Below, in pieces: positions 55,882-64,000 of a stretch of 64,000 nucleotides of DNA (within the stretch, counting starts at the first letter, position 1; the number at the start of each line of letters is the position of its first letter). Location: positions 2,356,001-2,420,000 of the forward strand of contig NZ_JAJVCN010000001.1 of the NCBI RefSeq assembly GCF_021390435.2, read 5' to 3'. The notes under the pieces are model-generated. The model made no database searches. It was not told where the DNA came from and saw nothing but the letters and a program-made list of their open reading frames with translations. Position numbers and translations under genes: made by a program. The stretch is from Kibdelosporangium philippinense (lineage in GTDB: Bacteria; Actinomycetota; Actinomycetes; Mycobacteriales; Pseudonocardiaceae).

Positions 55882-56871
55882 ATGACTGCCACTCTGCGTC
55901 ATCCGGACACGGACTCGGCGCCAGCCCCCGCACGGGGGCTGGACCGGGTCCGGTCCCGCCGCCGATGGGTCCTGGTCGGGTTCCTCGGTCCCGCGGCGGT
56001 CGGATTCCTGATCTTCTTCGGCTACCCGCTGATCGCGACGCTCTACTTCTCGTTCACCCGGTACGACCTGATCAACCCTCCACAGTGGATCGGGTTCGAC
56101 AACTACGTCCGGATGTTCACCACCGAGCCGTTGGTCGGTACCGCCGCGTACAACACGCTGTGGCTGGTGATCGTGCTGACGGTGTGCCGGGTGATCTTCG
56201 CCCTCGGTGTGGCGTCGGTGATCTCCCGGCTCAAGCGCGGGCTCGGGTTGATCCGGACACTGTGTTATCTGCCCGCGCTCGCCCCGCCTGCCGCGGCGAC
56301 GCTGGTGTTCGTGTTCGTGTTCAACCCGGAATTCGGTCCGGTGAACCGGTTCCTGCGCTGGCTCGGTCTCGAAGGTCCACTGTGGTTCAGCGACCCGGCG
56401 CTGTCCAAGCCGTCGCTGACCCTGTTGGTGCTGTGGGGATCCGGCGAGCTGATGATCATCATTCTGGCCGCGTTGCTCGACGTGCCACAGGAACAGTACG
56501 AGTCGGCCTCTTTGGACGGTGCCGGTCCGGCGCGCCGGTTCTGGCACATCACGCTGCCGAACATCTCGCCGGTGCTGCTGTTCGGCATCGTCAACTCGAT
56601 GATCTTCGCCTTGCAGTTCTTCACACAGGCGGTCGTCGCCGGGTCGGCGGCGTCCAACCAGTCCGATGTGGCCGGTAGTACGCAGTACATCGGCGCGCCG
56701 CAGAACACCACGCTGACCTATCCGATCTGGTTGTACGTCCAAGGCTTCCGGTACGCCAACATGGGTTACGCCGCGGCGATGGCGGTACTGCTGTTCATCG
56801 TCTCAGCCGCGTTCACGGTGATCCTGGTGCGGCAGTTGCGCAAGGCCTCGCACGTTGAGGAGGCGGCATGA
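55882..56871 (+). CDS. sugar ABC transporter permease (MalF-type)
   Basis: The 329-residue protein has six membrane helices (WVLVGFLGPAAVGFLIFFGYP, TLWLVIVLTVCRVIFALGVAS, ELMIIILAALLDVPQEQYESA) and the EAA loop QYESASLDGAGPARRFWHITLP, which contacts the ATPase. It overlaps the second permease by 4 bp. It is part of the binding protein-permease-permease unit under the ROK regulator. Confidence 0.93.
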   Translation: MTATLRHPDTDSAPAPARGLDRVRSRRRWVLVGFLGPAAVGFLIFFGYPLIATLYFSFTRYDLINPPQWIGFDNYVRMFTTEPLVGTAAYNTLWLVIVLTVCRVIFALGVASVISRLKRGLGLIRTLCYLPALAPPAAATLVFVFVFNPEFGPVNRFLRWLGLEGPLWFSDPALSKPSLTLLVLWGSGELMIIILAALLDVPQEQYESASLDGAGPARRFWHITLPNISPVLLFGIVNSMIFALQFFTQAVVAGSAASNQSDVAGSTQYIGAPQNTTLTYPIWLYVQGFRYANMGYAAAMAVLLFIVSAAFTVILVRQLRKASHVEEAA

Positions 56872-57755
56872 CCGCGACACTGGAGCGACCACGTACCGGT
56901 GGGTCGCCGGTCATCCAGCAGCGCCAGCGAGCCTGGCGGGCGATGCTGTTCTGGATCGCCACGCACAGCGTGGGTCTGGCGCTTGGCATCATGTTCACGC
57001 TGCCGGTGATCCTGGTGCTGCTGACCTCGTTCATGGCCAGTGACCAGGCGATGACCTCAAGCTTCTGGCCGGAGTCCTGGCACTTCGAGAACTTCGGCGA
57101 GGTGTTCGAGCGGGCACCGATGCTGACCTACATGATCAACAGCTTGGTGTACTCGCTGTTGGCCGTGCTCGGCATCCTCGTCTCGGCCGTGCCGGCGGCC
57201 TACGCGCTGGCCAAGCTGAAGTGGCGCGGCCAGACGTGGGCGTTCATGCTGGTCGTCGTCGCGATGATGCTGCCGCCGCAGGTGACCATCGTGCCGCTGT
57301 TCGATCTGTGGGTGCGGATGGGCCTCACCGGCACGCTCGTCCCGCTGATCGTGCCGTACTTCCTGTTCGACGCGTTCAGCATCTTCCTGCTGCGCCAGTT
57401 CTTCCTGACCATCCCGAAGGACTATCTGGACGCGGCGAGGATCGACGGCTGCAACGAGTTCAGGGTGCTGACCAGAGTGGTCATACCCATGGCAAAGCCC
57501 GGCATCGCCGCCGCGGCGATGTTCTGTTTCCTGTTCACCTGGAACGACTACTTCGGACCGTTGCTCTACACGGCCGAGAACCGGGACAGCTGGACGTTGT
57601 CGTTGGCCATTGCGTCCTTCAGGGGGATGCACCACGTGGAGTGGAACCTCACGATGGCCGCGACCGTTCTGACGATGGCGCCGGCGATCGTGCTGTTCGT
57701 GTTCGCGCAGAAGTCGTTCGTCAAGGGGATCACGTTCACGGGAGTGAAGGGTTGA
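56868..57755 (+). CDS. sugar ABC transporter permease (MalG-type)
   Basis: The 295-residue protein has six helices (GLALGIMFTLPVILVLLTSF, SLVYSLLAVLGILVSAVPAA, FMLVVVAMMLPPQVTIVPLF) and the EAA loop DYLDAARIDGCNEFRVLTRV. It pairs with the MalF-type permease. It is followed after four bases by the GH4 gene, so import and breakdown are co-expressed. Confidence 0.93.
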   Translation: MTATLERPRTGGSPVIQQRQRAWRAMLFWIATHSVGLALGIMFTLPVILVLLTSFMASDQAMTSSFWPESWHFENFGEVFERAPMLTYMINSLVYSLLAVLGILVSAVPAAYALAKLKWRGQTWAFMLVVVAMMLPPQVTIVPLFDLWVRMGLTGTLVPLIVPYFLFDAFSIFLLRQFFLTIPKDYLDAARIDGCNEFRVLTRVVIPMAKPGIAAAAMFCFLFTWNDYFGPLLYTAENRDSWTLSLAIASFRGMHHVEWNLTMAATVLTMAPAIVLFVFAQKSFVKGITFTGVKG

Positions 57756-57759
57756 CGCG

Positions 57760-59037
57760 ATGAGACTGACCGTTGTGGGTGGCGGGTCCACTTACACGCC
57801 GGAGCTGGTCGACGGCATAGCCGGGCGGCGAGCGAGTCTGGACGTCGACGAGATCGTGCTTGTCGACCCGGACACCCACCGGTTGCGCGTCGTCGGCGAT
57901 TTCTGCCAGCGACTGCTTGAGCACGCGGGCCATCCGGCCAAGGTGCTCACCACGTCCAGCCTCGAGCAGGGTGCCGAAGGTGCTTCGGCGGTGCTGCTGC
58001 AGCTGCGGGTCGGTGGGCAGAAAGCCAGGCGGTCCGATGAGACCTTTCCGCATGCCTGTGGGTGTATCGGTCAAGAGACGACCGGGGCCGGTGGCCTCGC
58101 CAAGGCGCTGCGCACCGTCCCGGTCGTGCTCGACATCGCCGAGCGGGTCCGGCGCGTGGCCGGTGAGGACACGTGGATCGTGAACTTCACCAACCCGGTC
58201 GGCATTGTGACCAGGGCGCTGATCCAGGCTGGGCACCGTGCTGTCGGGCTGTGCAACGTGGCGATCGGCCTGCAGCGCAAGTTCGCCAAGCTGTTCAATG
58301 TGGACACTGATGCCGTCCGGCTCGACCACATCGGACTCAACCACCTGACGTGGGAGCGTGGCGTGCACGTGACCACGGCGGACGGCACGGTCGACCGGCT
58401 GCCCGATCTGCTCGGTGAGTTCGGCGACGAGGTCGCGGCCGAGCTCGGCGCACCGGTCGACTGGATGCGCCGGATGAACGCGATCCCGTCCTATTACCTG
58501 AAGTACTACTACGCGCATGACGAAGTCCTGGCTGACCAGTTGGAGAACCCACCTCGGGCCGACGTCGTCATCGAGGTGGAGAACGAGTTGCTCAAGCAGT
58601 ACGCCGACCCGAGCGTGGTGACCAAGCCGGAGAGCTTGGCCAAGCGCGGCGGTGCCTTCTACTCCGAGGCTGCCGTGCAGCTGGTGCACGCGCTGACCGG
58701 CGGCGGGCAACCGGAAGAGCACGTCGTCAACGTGCGGAACAACGGGGCCATGCCGTTCCTGCCCGACGACGCCGTGATCGAGGTTCCGGCCATTGTGGAC
58801 GGTGCAGGTGCCGTGCCGCTGCCGATCAAGCCGGTCGAACCCCGGTTCTCCGGGCTGATCTCGCACGTGACCGCCTACGAGTACCTGGCGCTGGAGGCAG
58901 CGCTGCACGGCGGCCGTGACCGGGTGGCCGACGCGTTGCTCGCGCATCCGTTGATCGGCCAGTACAAGTTCGCCGACCGGCTGGCCGACGACCTGATCGC
59001 CGCCAACCGTGCTGATCTCCCATGGACTAACGAATGA
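57760..59037 (+). CDS. family 4 glycoside hydrolase (6-phospho-beta-glucosidase type)
   Basis: The 425-residue GH4 enzyme starts MRLTVVGGGSTYTPELVDG, an NAD+-binding loop. It has NFTNPVGIVT, the Mn2+ ligands in CNVAIGLQ (Cys) and GLNHLTWERG (His), and the late MRRMNAIPSYYLKYYY segment. GH4 enzymes cleave glycosides by a redox-elimination mechanism and mostly act on 6-phosphorylated sugars delivered by PTS. Here import is by ABC transporter, so phosphorylation must come from another enzyme, plausibly the overlapping kinase. Overlap with that gene is 4 bp. Confidence 0.92.
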   Translation: MRLTVVGGGSTYTPELVDGIAGRRASLDVDEIVLVDPDTHRLRVVGDFCQRLLEHAGHPAKVLTTSSLEQGAEGASAVLLQLRVGGQKARRSDETFPHACGCIGQETTGAGGLAKALRTVPVVLDIAERVRRVAGEDTWIVNFTNPVGIVTRALIQAGHRAVGLCNVAIGLQRKFAKLFNVDTDAVRLDHIGLNHLTWERGVHVTTADGTVDRLPDLLGEFGDEVAAELGAPVDWMRRMNAIPSYYLKYYYAHDEVLADQLENPPRADVVIEVENELLKQYADPSVVTKPESLAKRGGAFYSEAAVQLVHALTGGGQPEEHVVNVRNNGAMPFLPDDAVIEVPAIVDGAGAVPLPIKPVEPRFSGLISHVTAYEYLALEAALHGGRDRVADALLAHPLIGQYKFADRLADDLIAANRADLPWTNE

Positions 59038-60119
59038 GCGGGCAGGACGCTGTCGTCATCGCGATCGATGGTGGCGGCAGCAAAACCGACGTGATGCTGG
59101 TGGACGCATCGGGCACGATCCTCGGCCGAACCCGAGGCCCCGGTGCGTCGCCACAGACCGTCGGCATGGAAAAAGGCCTAGGGGTCTTCGAAGAGCTCGT
59201 GATCGACGTGGTCAAGCAGGCAGGCCTGCCGCTCACCCGGCCGTACGGCACGCACCTCGCGGCCTACCTGGCCGGTGCGGATCTCCCGATCGAGGAAGAG
59301 GACCTGTCGCGTGAGCTGACCGCGCGCGGCTGGTCATCCTCCACTGTGGTCGGCAACGACACGTTCGCCTTGCTGCGCGCGGGAACCACGGACGGTGTCG
59401 GTGTCGCGGTGGTGTGTGGCGCTGGCATCAACTGTGTCGGTGTGGCCGAAGACGGTCGCGTGCACCGGTTCCCGGCGCTGGGCAAGATCTCCGGCGACTG
59501 GGGTGGCGGATACCAGCTCGGCTCGGAGGCGTTGTGGTGGGCGGTGCGCGCGGCAGACGGCCGTGGCCCGCGGACCGCGCTGCTTCCCGCTGTGGTCAGC
59601 CACTTCGGCGCCAAGGACGTCTTCGAAGTGGTGGAACGGCTGCATTTCGAGAGCCTGCACCGGGACGTGATCCACGAGCTGTCCCCGGTGCTGTTCCAGG
59701 TCGCGGCAACCGGTGACGAGGTCGCCAATGGCGTGGTCAAGCAGCTGACCGACGAGGTCAGCTGCCTGGCGGTCACGACGATGCGCAAGCTCGACATGAC
59801 CGGCGAGGCGCCAGTGATCGTTCTTGGCGGTGGCGTGATGACGGGCGTTTCGCGGGATGTCATCGATGTCATCGAGCGCCAATGCGTCGAAGCCGCGCCT
59901 CGGGCCGAGGTCAGGGTCGTCGACATCGCCCCGGTTGTCGGCGCGGCACTGCTCGGCCTCGACGCGATCGGGGCGTCCACCACCGCCAAGGCGCGGCTGC
60001 GGATGAGCTCAGTGCCGTCCAGCGTGGTCGGAGAGAACCCGGACAGCCTCGTCAACGGCAGCGCACCGGGCGAGCCGGACAGCGTCGGAAAGCGGGCGGA
60101 GAGCTTCGGAGCGTCGTAG
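59034..60119 (+). CDS. BadF/BadG-type N-acetylglucosamine/sugar kinase
   Basis: The 361-residue ASKHA-fold protein begins with the phosphate-1 motif IAIDGGGSKTDVMLVD, continues with VVGNDTFALLRAGT, VVCGAGINCVGVAEDG (phosphate-2 region), GDWGGGYQLGSEALWW and VIVLGGGVMTG (adenosine motif). Relatives are GlcNAc kinases. It overlaps GH4 by 4 bp and probably phosphorylates the imported glycoside or released sugar. The 3' end (from 60009) overlaps the convergent hypothetical gene by 111 bp. The last ~35 residues look disordered. Confidence 0.9.
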   Translation: MSGQDAVVIAIDGGGSKTDVMLVDASGTILGRTRGPGASPQTVGMEKGLGVFEELVIDVVKQAGLPLTRPYGTHLAAYLAGADLPIEEEDLSRELTARGWSSSTVVGNDTFALLRAGTTDGVGVAVVCGAGINCVGVAEDGRVHRFPALGKISGDWGGGYQLGSEALWWAVRAADGRGPRTALLPAVVSHFGAKDVFEVVERLHFESLHRDVIHELSPVLFQVAATGDEVANGVVKQLTDEVSCLAVTTMRKLDMTGEAPVIVLGGGVMTGVSRDVIDVIERQCVEAAPRAEVRVVDIAPVVGAALLGLDAIGASTTAKARLRMSSVPSSVVGENPDSLVNGSAPGEPDSVGKRAESFGAS

Positions 60120-60827
60120 CGCCGCGGAGGACGACAACGCACCGCCGGGGTCGTCCTCCGCAGCCACCTCGAGGATCGCGGAGACCTCGGCGGCGCGCTG
60201 CAGAACACGCAACGCCTTCTGCGGCATGCCAACTGGCCAACGGGCCCGCGCGCTGGCCGCGACGCGTTCCTTGATCTCGTGCCGCACGCCGGGCCGGTTG
60301 CTCGTCAGGTCGAGCGAGGCCAACGTGCCCGCGGCCTCACGCATCGCGGTCGAGAGGTTGTGGTCGGCCTCGCCCAACGGCGTGTGCTCCGCGGGCGTGG
60401 GCGTCGGCAGGTCGTACACGGTCCATCGGATCACGCCGTCGGCCACGTTCTCCGGCACGATCCCGACGCCAGCGTCAGGCACAACGACCGCCTGACCGGC
60501 GTCAACGGCCGCGCTGGCCAGCCTGGTCGATCCGCCAAGCCCACGGACATCGCCCGGTACCGGGATCACCAGGTGCGCGGTCGTGGCACCCGCCTTGCGC
60601 AGTGCGGCAAGCAGCGCGGCCATCTGGCCAGCGCGCTCGTCTTTGGCGGGCAGTTCCAGCGCTGTGGCGGTTCCTTCATCGTCCGCGACGACCTCGTGCA
60701 GCTCAGCCCAGACAGCGAGGGCGTCGAGCGTGTCGTCGGGCGCTGCGGCTCCGTGCAACCAGGCGGAGCCCCACACAGCGAACGTGGCGCTTGGGAATGG
60801 CACGCGGGAAGTGTATTGCGTGCTCAT
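60009..60827 (-). CDS. hypothetical protein
   Basis: This 272-residue soluble protein (MSTQYTSRVPFPSATFAVWG, WLHGAAAPDDTLDALAVWAE, VPDAGVGIVPENVADGVIRW) has Ala-rich helices and no signal or catalytic motif I recognise. Its C-terminal 37 codons overlap the sugar kinase 3' end in antisense. Both frames keep sensible codon use, so I keep both. It is divergent from a TetR gene whose operator lies about 24 bp away, which may control it. Confidence 0.7.
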   Translation of the reverse strand: MSTQYTSRVPFPSATFAVWGSAWLHGAAAPDDTLDALAVWAELHEVVADDEGTATALELPAKDERAGQMAALLAALRKAGATTAHLVIPVPGDVRGLGGSTRLASAAVDAGQAVVVPDAGVGIVPENVADGVIRWTVYDLPTPTPAEHTPLGEADHNLSTAMREAAGTLASLDLTSNRPGVRHEIKERVAASARARWPVGMPQKALRVLQRAAEVSAILEVAAEDDPGGALSSSAALRRSEALRPLSDAVRLARCAAVDEAVRVLSDHAGRH

Positions 60828-60850
60828 TCACTCGAACGCAGCAGGTAAAC

Positions 60851-60866
60851 TGGACCGCGTAGTCCA
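60851..60866. promoter_or_regulatory. TetR-type palindrome in divergent promoter
   Basis: TGGAC-CGCGTA-GTCCA is a perfect inverted repeat immediately after a TAAACT -10-like box (60846-60851), between the hypothetical gene start and the TetR start. Binding here would block transcription of the TetR gene and probably its divergent neighbour. Confidence 0.6.
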
Positions 60867-60876
60867 TACGAAGAGG

Positions 60877-61497
60877 TTGACCCCCAAGGGTGCCGCGACC
60901 CGGCAACGGATCATCGAGGGCACGTCGGTCGAGGTTCGTGAGCGTGGTGCGGCGGCGACCACGCTCGATGACGTGTGCGCGCGGACATCGACGAGTAAGA
61001 GCCAGATTTTCCACTACTTTCCCGGCGGGAAAGAGGAGTTGCTGCTCGCGGTCGCCGCCTATGAGGCCGACCGGGTGCTGGCCGATCAGGAGCCGTATCT
61101 GAGCTCGCTGACCTCGTGGGAAGCCTGGCAGAACTGGCGTGACCTGGTGGTGCGGCGTTATCGCAAGCTGGGCGTGCACTGCCCGCTCGGGGTGCTGATC
61201 ACCGAGTTGGGACGCAAGACTCCGGCCGCGCAGGCGTTGACCGGTCAGTTGCTTGAGCGCTGGCAGGGCCAGCTGCGCGCCGGGGTGACGGCGATGCAGA
61301 CGGCCGGGCAGATCTCGCCGTCGCTGGACGCCGACCGGATCGCCGCGTGGCTGATCACCGCTGTCCAGGGCGGCGTGGCGGTGCTGTTGTCGACTGGGAA
61401 AAGTGACCATCTCGAAGCGGCATTGGATACATCACTCGCCCTGCTGCGCGCGAAGCCGGAGCTACTCCACGTTGGCGCTTCGCAAGATCCGACGTAG
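60877..61497 (+). CDS. TetR-family transcriptional regulator
   Basis: The start is uncertain. TTG 60877 gives LTPKGAATRQRIIEG, the usual family N-terminus, and lies after the putative -10 box and operator. An in-frame GTG at 60820 would start upstream of them. The protein (about 206 residues) has VEVRERGAAATTLDDVCART, STSKSQIFHYFPGGKEELLL and a C-terminal domain like that of YsiA/LmrA-type repressors (HCPLGVLITELG). It is divergent from the hypothetical gene. The MoxR-type gene starts 11 bp after its stop. Confidence 0.82.
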   Translation: MTPKGAATRQRIIEGTSVEVRERGAAATTLDDVCARTSTSKSQIFHYFPGGKEELLLAVAAYEADRVLADQEPYLSSLTSWEAWQNWRDLVVRRYRKLGVHCPLGVLITELGRKTPAAQALTGQLLERWQGQLRAGVTAMQTAGQISPSLDADRIAAWLITAVQGGVAVLLSTGKSDHLEAALDTSLALLRAKPELLHVGASQDPT

Positions 61498-61507
61498 CGT
61501 CAATGAG

Positions 61508-62905
61508 GTGAATCGTGGAAATCTGCCACGTACAGTCGGCGAGCTGAAGGCCGCCGGTCATCAGCAGCGTGGCGTGAAAACCGAGATCAGGGACAACTTG
61601 CTGGCCATCCTCCGGGCCGGCGGCGATCCCTGGCCGGGAATTGTCGGGTTTGACCGTACTGTCCTGCCGCAGCTGGAGCGTGCACTCCTCGCTGGGCACG
61701 ACATCGTATTGCTGGGTGAGCGCGGCCAGGGTAAAACCCGCCTCCTGCGGACACTTGTCGGGCTGTTGGACGAGTGGACGCCCGTGATCGACGGCTCGGA
61801 ACTGGGCGAGCACCCGTACGAGCCGATCACCGCCGAGTCCAGGCGCAAGGCCGCCGAGCTTGGCGATGATCTGCCAGTGTCCTGGCGGCACCGGTCCGAG
61901 CGGTACGCCGAGAAACTGGCCACTCCGGACACGTCCGTCGGTGACCTGATCGGTGACGTCGACCCGGTGAAGGTCGCACAGGGCCGCAGCCTCGGCGACC
62001 CCGAGACTATCCACTTTGGACTCGTTCCTCGGTCGCATCGCGGCATCATCGCGGTCAACGAGCTGCCGGACCTGGCCGAGCGGATCCAGGTCGGCCTGCT
62101 CAACGTGATGGAAGAGCGCGACATTCAGATCCGCGGCTACACCATGCGGCTGCCATTGGACGTCCTGCTCGTGGCCACGGCCAACCCTGAGGACTACACC
62201 AACCGCGGCCGGATCATCACGCCGCTCAAGGACCGGTTCGGAGCGGAAGTGCGCACGCACTACCCGTTGGACGTGGACGACGAGATCGACCTGGTCCGCC
62301 AGGAATCCCAGTTGGTCGCCGAAGTGCCGGACCCACTGATCGAGGTCGTTGCCCGGTTTGTCCGCAACCTCCGCGAATCCGCGGCCATTGACCAGCGTTC
62401 AGGCGTGTCGGCCCGGTTTGCCGTGGCCGCGGCGGAAACCCTGGCGGCGGCGGCATTGCGGCGGGCGGCGCTGACCAATGAGGACGAGCCGGTCGCGCGG
62501 CCGATCGACCTCGACGCGATCCCTGACGTGTTGCGCGGCAAGCTCGAGTTCGAGGCCGGTGAAGAGGGCAGGGAAGTCGAGCACCTCGTGCACCTGCTGC
62601 GGATGGCGACCGCGGAGACGGCTCGGTACGCGTTCGCTGGGCTCGACCTGAGCCCACTGGAGGACGCGATCGGCGAAGGCCGGATCGTGACGACAGGTGA
62701 GCGTGTTCCGGCGACTGATGTGCTGAATGCCTTGCCGGAATTGCCTGTTCTGCACGAAGTCGCGGAGCGTGTGGGTGTGAAGCCGACGGACTCCGCTGGC
62801 CGCATCGCCTCTGCGGTTGAGCTGGCGTTGGAGGCCTTGTACCTGTCACGCAGGCTGGCCAAGGACGCCGATGCTGAGGACGGCACGGCGGTGTACGGGA
62901 TATGA
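61508..62905 (+). CDS. MoxR/Mg-chelatase-I-like AAA+ ATPase
   Basis: GTG 61508 is the first plausible start after the TetR stop. The ~465-residue protein has Walker A GERGQGKT within LLGERGQGKTRLLRTLVGL, Walker B GIIAVNELPDLAERIQ, the sensor VATANPEDYTNRGR and an arginine finger region PLKDRFGAEVRTHYPLD. It is longer than MoxR and resembles ChlI/BchI-like ATPases that work with VWA proteins. It overlaps the next gene by 4 bp (ATGA). The pair forms a second ATPase-VWA module, separate from moxR at 36 kb. Confidence 0.9.
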   Translation: MNRGNLPRTVGELKAAGHQQRGVKTEIRDNLLAILRAGGDPWPGIVGFDRTVLPQLERALLAGHDIVLLGERGQGKTRLLRTLVGLLDEWTPVIDGSELGEHPYEPITAESRRKAAELGDDLPVSWRHRSERYAEKLATPDTSVGDLIGDVDPVKVAQGRSLGDPETIHFGLVPRSHRGIIAVNELPDLAERIQVGLLNVMEERDIQIRGYTMRLPLDVLLVATANPEDYTNRGRIITPLKDRFGAEVRTHYPLDVDDEIDLVRQESQLVAEVPDPLIEVVARFVRNLRESAAIDQRSGVSARFAVAAAETLAAAALRRAALTNEDEPVARPIDLDAIPDVLRGKLEFEAGEEGREVEHLVHLLRMATAETARYAFAGLDLSPLEDAIGEGRIVTTGERVPATDVLNALPELPVLHEVAERVGVKPTDSAGRIASAVELALEALYLSRRLAKDADAEDGTAVYGI

Positions 62906-64000
62906 CACGGTTCGCGTACCTGCCGTGGAATGACGGTCCGGATCCACTGGCGCCACCAGTGGATCTGCGGGCCGCGCTCGACCAGATCGGCCGGGACGTG
63001 ATGGAAGGCTCGTCGCCCCGGGCCGCACTGGAAGAGCTGCTGCGCCAAGGAGTTCGCGGTACCCGTGGCCTCGACGAGATGACCCGGCGCCTGTGGCAGG
63101 AGCGAGCCCGCTTGCAACGCAGGCATCGGCTCGACGGCACATTGCAGGAAGTCCAGCGTCTGTTGCAGGAGGCGCTGGAGGCTGAGCGCAGGCACCTGTT
63201 CCCGGATCCGTCGGACGACGCGCGGTTCCGTGAAGCCCAGTTGGACGCGTTGCCGTCGGGAACCGCGGCGCAGGTACAGGAACTGGCGAACTACGACTGG
63301 CAGTCCCAGCAAGGCAGGGAGAACTACCAGAAGATCCAGGACATGCTCGGCCAAGAGCTGATGGAGTCCCGGTTCCGTGGCATGAAGCAGGCGTTGCAGG
63401 ACGCCACACCCGAGGATGTCGAGCGGGTCCGGGAAATGATGTCGGACCTCAACGACCTGCTGGCTTCGCACGCCCGTGGCGATGCGAACACCCAGCAGCA
63501 GTTCGAGGAATTCATGCGCAAGCATGGCGAGTTCTTCCCGGAGAACCCGCGTAACGTCGATGAACTCATCGACGCGCTGGCCGCACGGGCCGCGGCGGCG
63601 CAGCGCATGATGAACTCGATGTCCGCCGAGCAACGGGCCGAACTGGGTTCGTTGATCCAGCAGGCCTTCGGCGATCCCCGGCTGGCCAGCGAGATCAGCA
63701 AGCTGGACGCGCACCTGCAGTCCTTGCGGCCAGGGGAGGACTGGAACTCCAGTGCCCGCTTCCGTGGCAAGGATCCGTTCGGGATGGGCGACGGCGTGCA
63801 GGCGATGCAGGACATGGCCGAGATGGACGCGTTGGCCGAGCAGTTGGGCCAGGCCTATCCCGGTGCGCGCCTTGAGGACATCGACCTTGAGGCGCTGGAA
63901 CGCCAGCTCGGCCCGGAGTCCGCTGTGGACGCTCGACGACTGTCCGAACTGGAGCGTGCGCTGCGCGACCAAGGGCTGATCGAACGGGCCGCGGATGGAT
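62902..64000 (+). CDS. VWA-associated protein (CoxE/YehP-like), 5' part, runs off window
   Basis: The frame opens at ATG 62902, overlapping the ATPase stop, and remains open to the window end (366 codons). It begins MTRFAYLPWNDGPDPLAPPV. It continues with long charged helices (ALEELLRQGVRGTRGLDEMT, QELANYDWQSQQGRENYQKI, MSAEQRAELGSLIQQAFGD). Proteins of this N-terminal type end in a VWA domain, which would lie beyond the window. Its coupling to the AAA+ gene indicates a MoxR-VWA machine. The metal-ion-dependent adhesion site cannot be checked here. Confidence 0.8.
   Translation, partial: MTRFAYLPWNDGPDPLAPPVDLRAALDQIGRDVMEGSSPRAALEELLRQGVRGTRGLDEMTRRLWQERARLQRRHRLDGTLQEVQRLLQEALEAERRHLFPDPSDDARFREAQLDALPSGTAAQVQELANYDWQSQQGRENYQKIQDMLGQELMESRFRGMKQALQDATPEDVERVREMMSDLNDLLASHARGDANTQQQFEEFMRKHGEFFPENPRNVDELIDALAARAAAAQRMMNSMSAEQRAELGSLIQQAFGDPRLASEISKLDAHLQSLRPGEDWNSSARFRGKDPFGMGDGVQAMQDMAEMDALAEQLGQAYPGARLEDIDLEALERQLGPESAVDARRLSELERALRDQGLIERAADG

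Overview
This is high-GC actinobacterial chromosome, most likely from the order Pseudonocardiales. The evidence is codon use, frequent GTG/TTG starts, an ergothioneine cluster, an InhA-type enoyl reductase, a ferrochelatase with C-terminal cysteines, and MoxR/DUF58/VWA and NlpC/P60 genes. I cannot name a genus. Most of the window is core or semi-core chromosome. There is no polyketide or peptide synthetase cluster, no prophage and no tRNA or rRNA gene that I could see.

Layout. 1-1.5 kb: end of a polyprenyl diphosphate synthase plus a class I terpene synthase. 1.5-7.9 kb: an AcnR-like repressor, a secreted CBM/Fn3/PQQ-dehydrogenase/PEBP fusion, a TetR/SDR pair and a WYL regulator. 7.9-10.6 kb: a decayed FAD monooxygenase split by a nested insertion (an IS1182-family element inside a second inverted-repeat element). 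10.7-15.0 kb: egtABCD for ergothioneine, without egtE. 15.0-21.5 kb: a DUF3710 gene, a CTAG-flanked hairpin MITE that supplies the end of a membrane protein, a frameshifted Lrp gene, a wrecked secreted peptidase, TetR genes, an AlkA-like glycosylase and an O-methyltransferase. 21.6-27.6 kb: aconitase with an AcnR-type operator; a VOC gene cut short by a 22-bp repeat array; and an LLM oxidoreductase gene split by an IS110-family element with a candidate bridge RNA. 27.6-36 kb: envelope genes (Pro/Gln-rich membrane protein, RipA-like NlpC/P60), MerR, and a glycoside hydrolase pseudogene. 36.3-39.9 kb: moxR-DUF58-VWA. 40-48.6 kb: a TAXI protein/histidine kinase/response regulator/MHS-symporter operon, a beta-propeller protein, ArsR and an orphan ABC permease. 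48.8-53.1 kb: fabG, inhA, a cation/proton antiporter and hemH. 53.2-60.1 kb: a ROK-controlled sugar ABC importer with a GH4 glycosidase and a BadF-type sugar kinase. 60.0-64 kb: a hypothetical gene, TetR, and a second MoxR-VWA pair running off the end.

The order acn - ripA-like - moxR - DUF58 - VWA - fabG - inhA - hemH matches the conserved Mycobacterium block Rv1475c-Rv1485, stretched here by insertions. acnR, which normally sits beside acn, lies about 20 kb away. 

The most unusual signals are non-coding. (a) A three-copy family of intergenic palindromes shares the arms CTCGTGAGTGGTTA / TAACCACTCACGAG. (b) There is an array of seven direct and three inverted 22-bp units. (c) An IS110 element excises on paper to restore its host gene exactly, and its left end carries a 12-nt stretch that can pair with the target. 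(d) Two elements with CTAG at both ends disrupt or extend genes.
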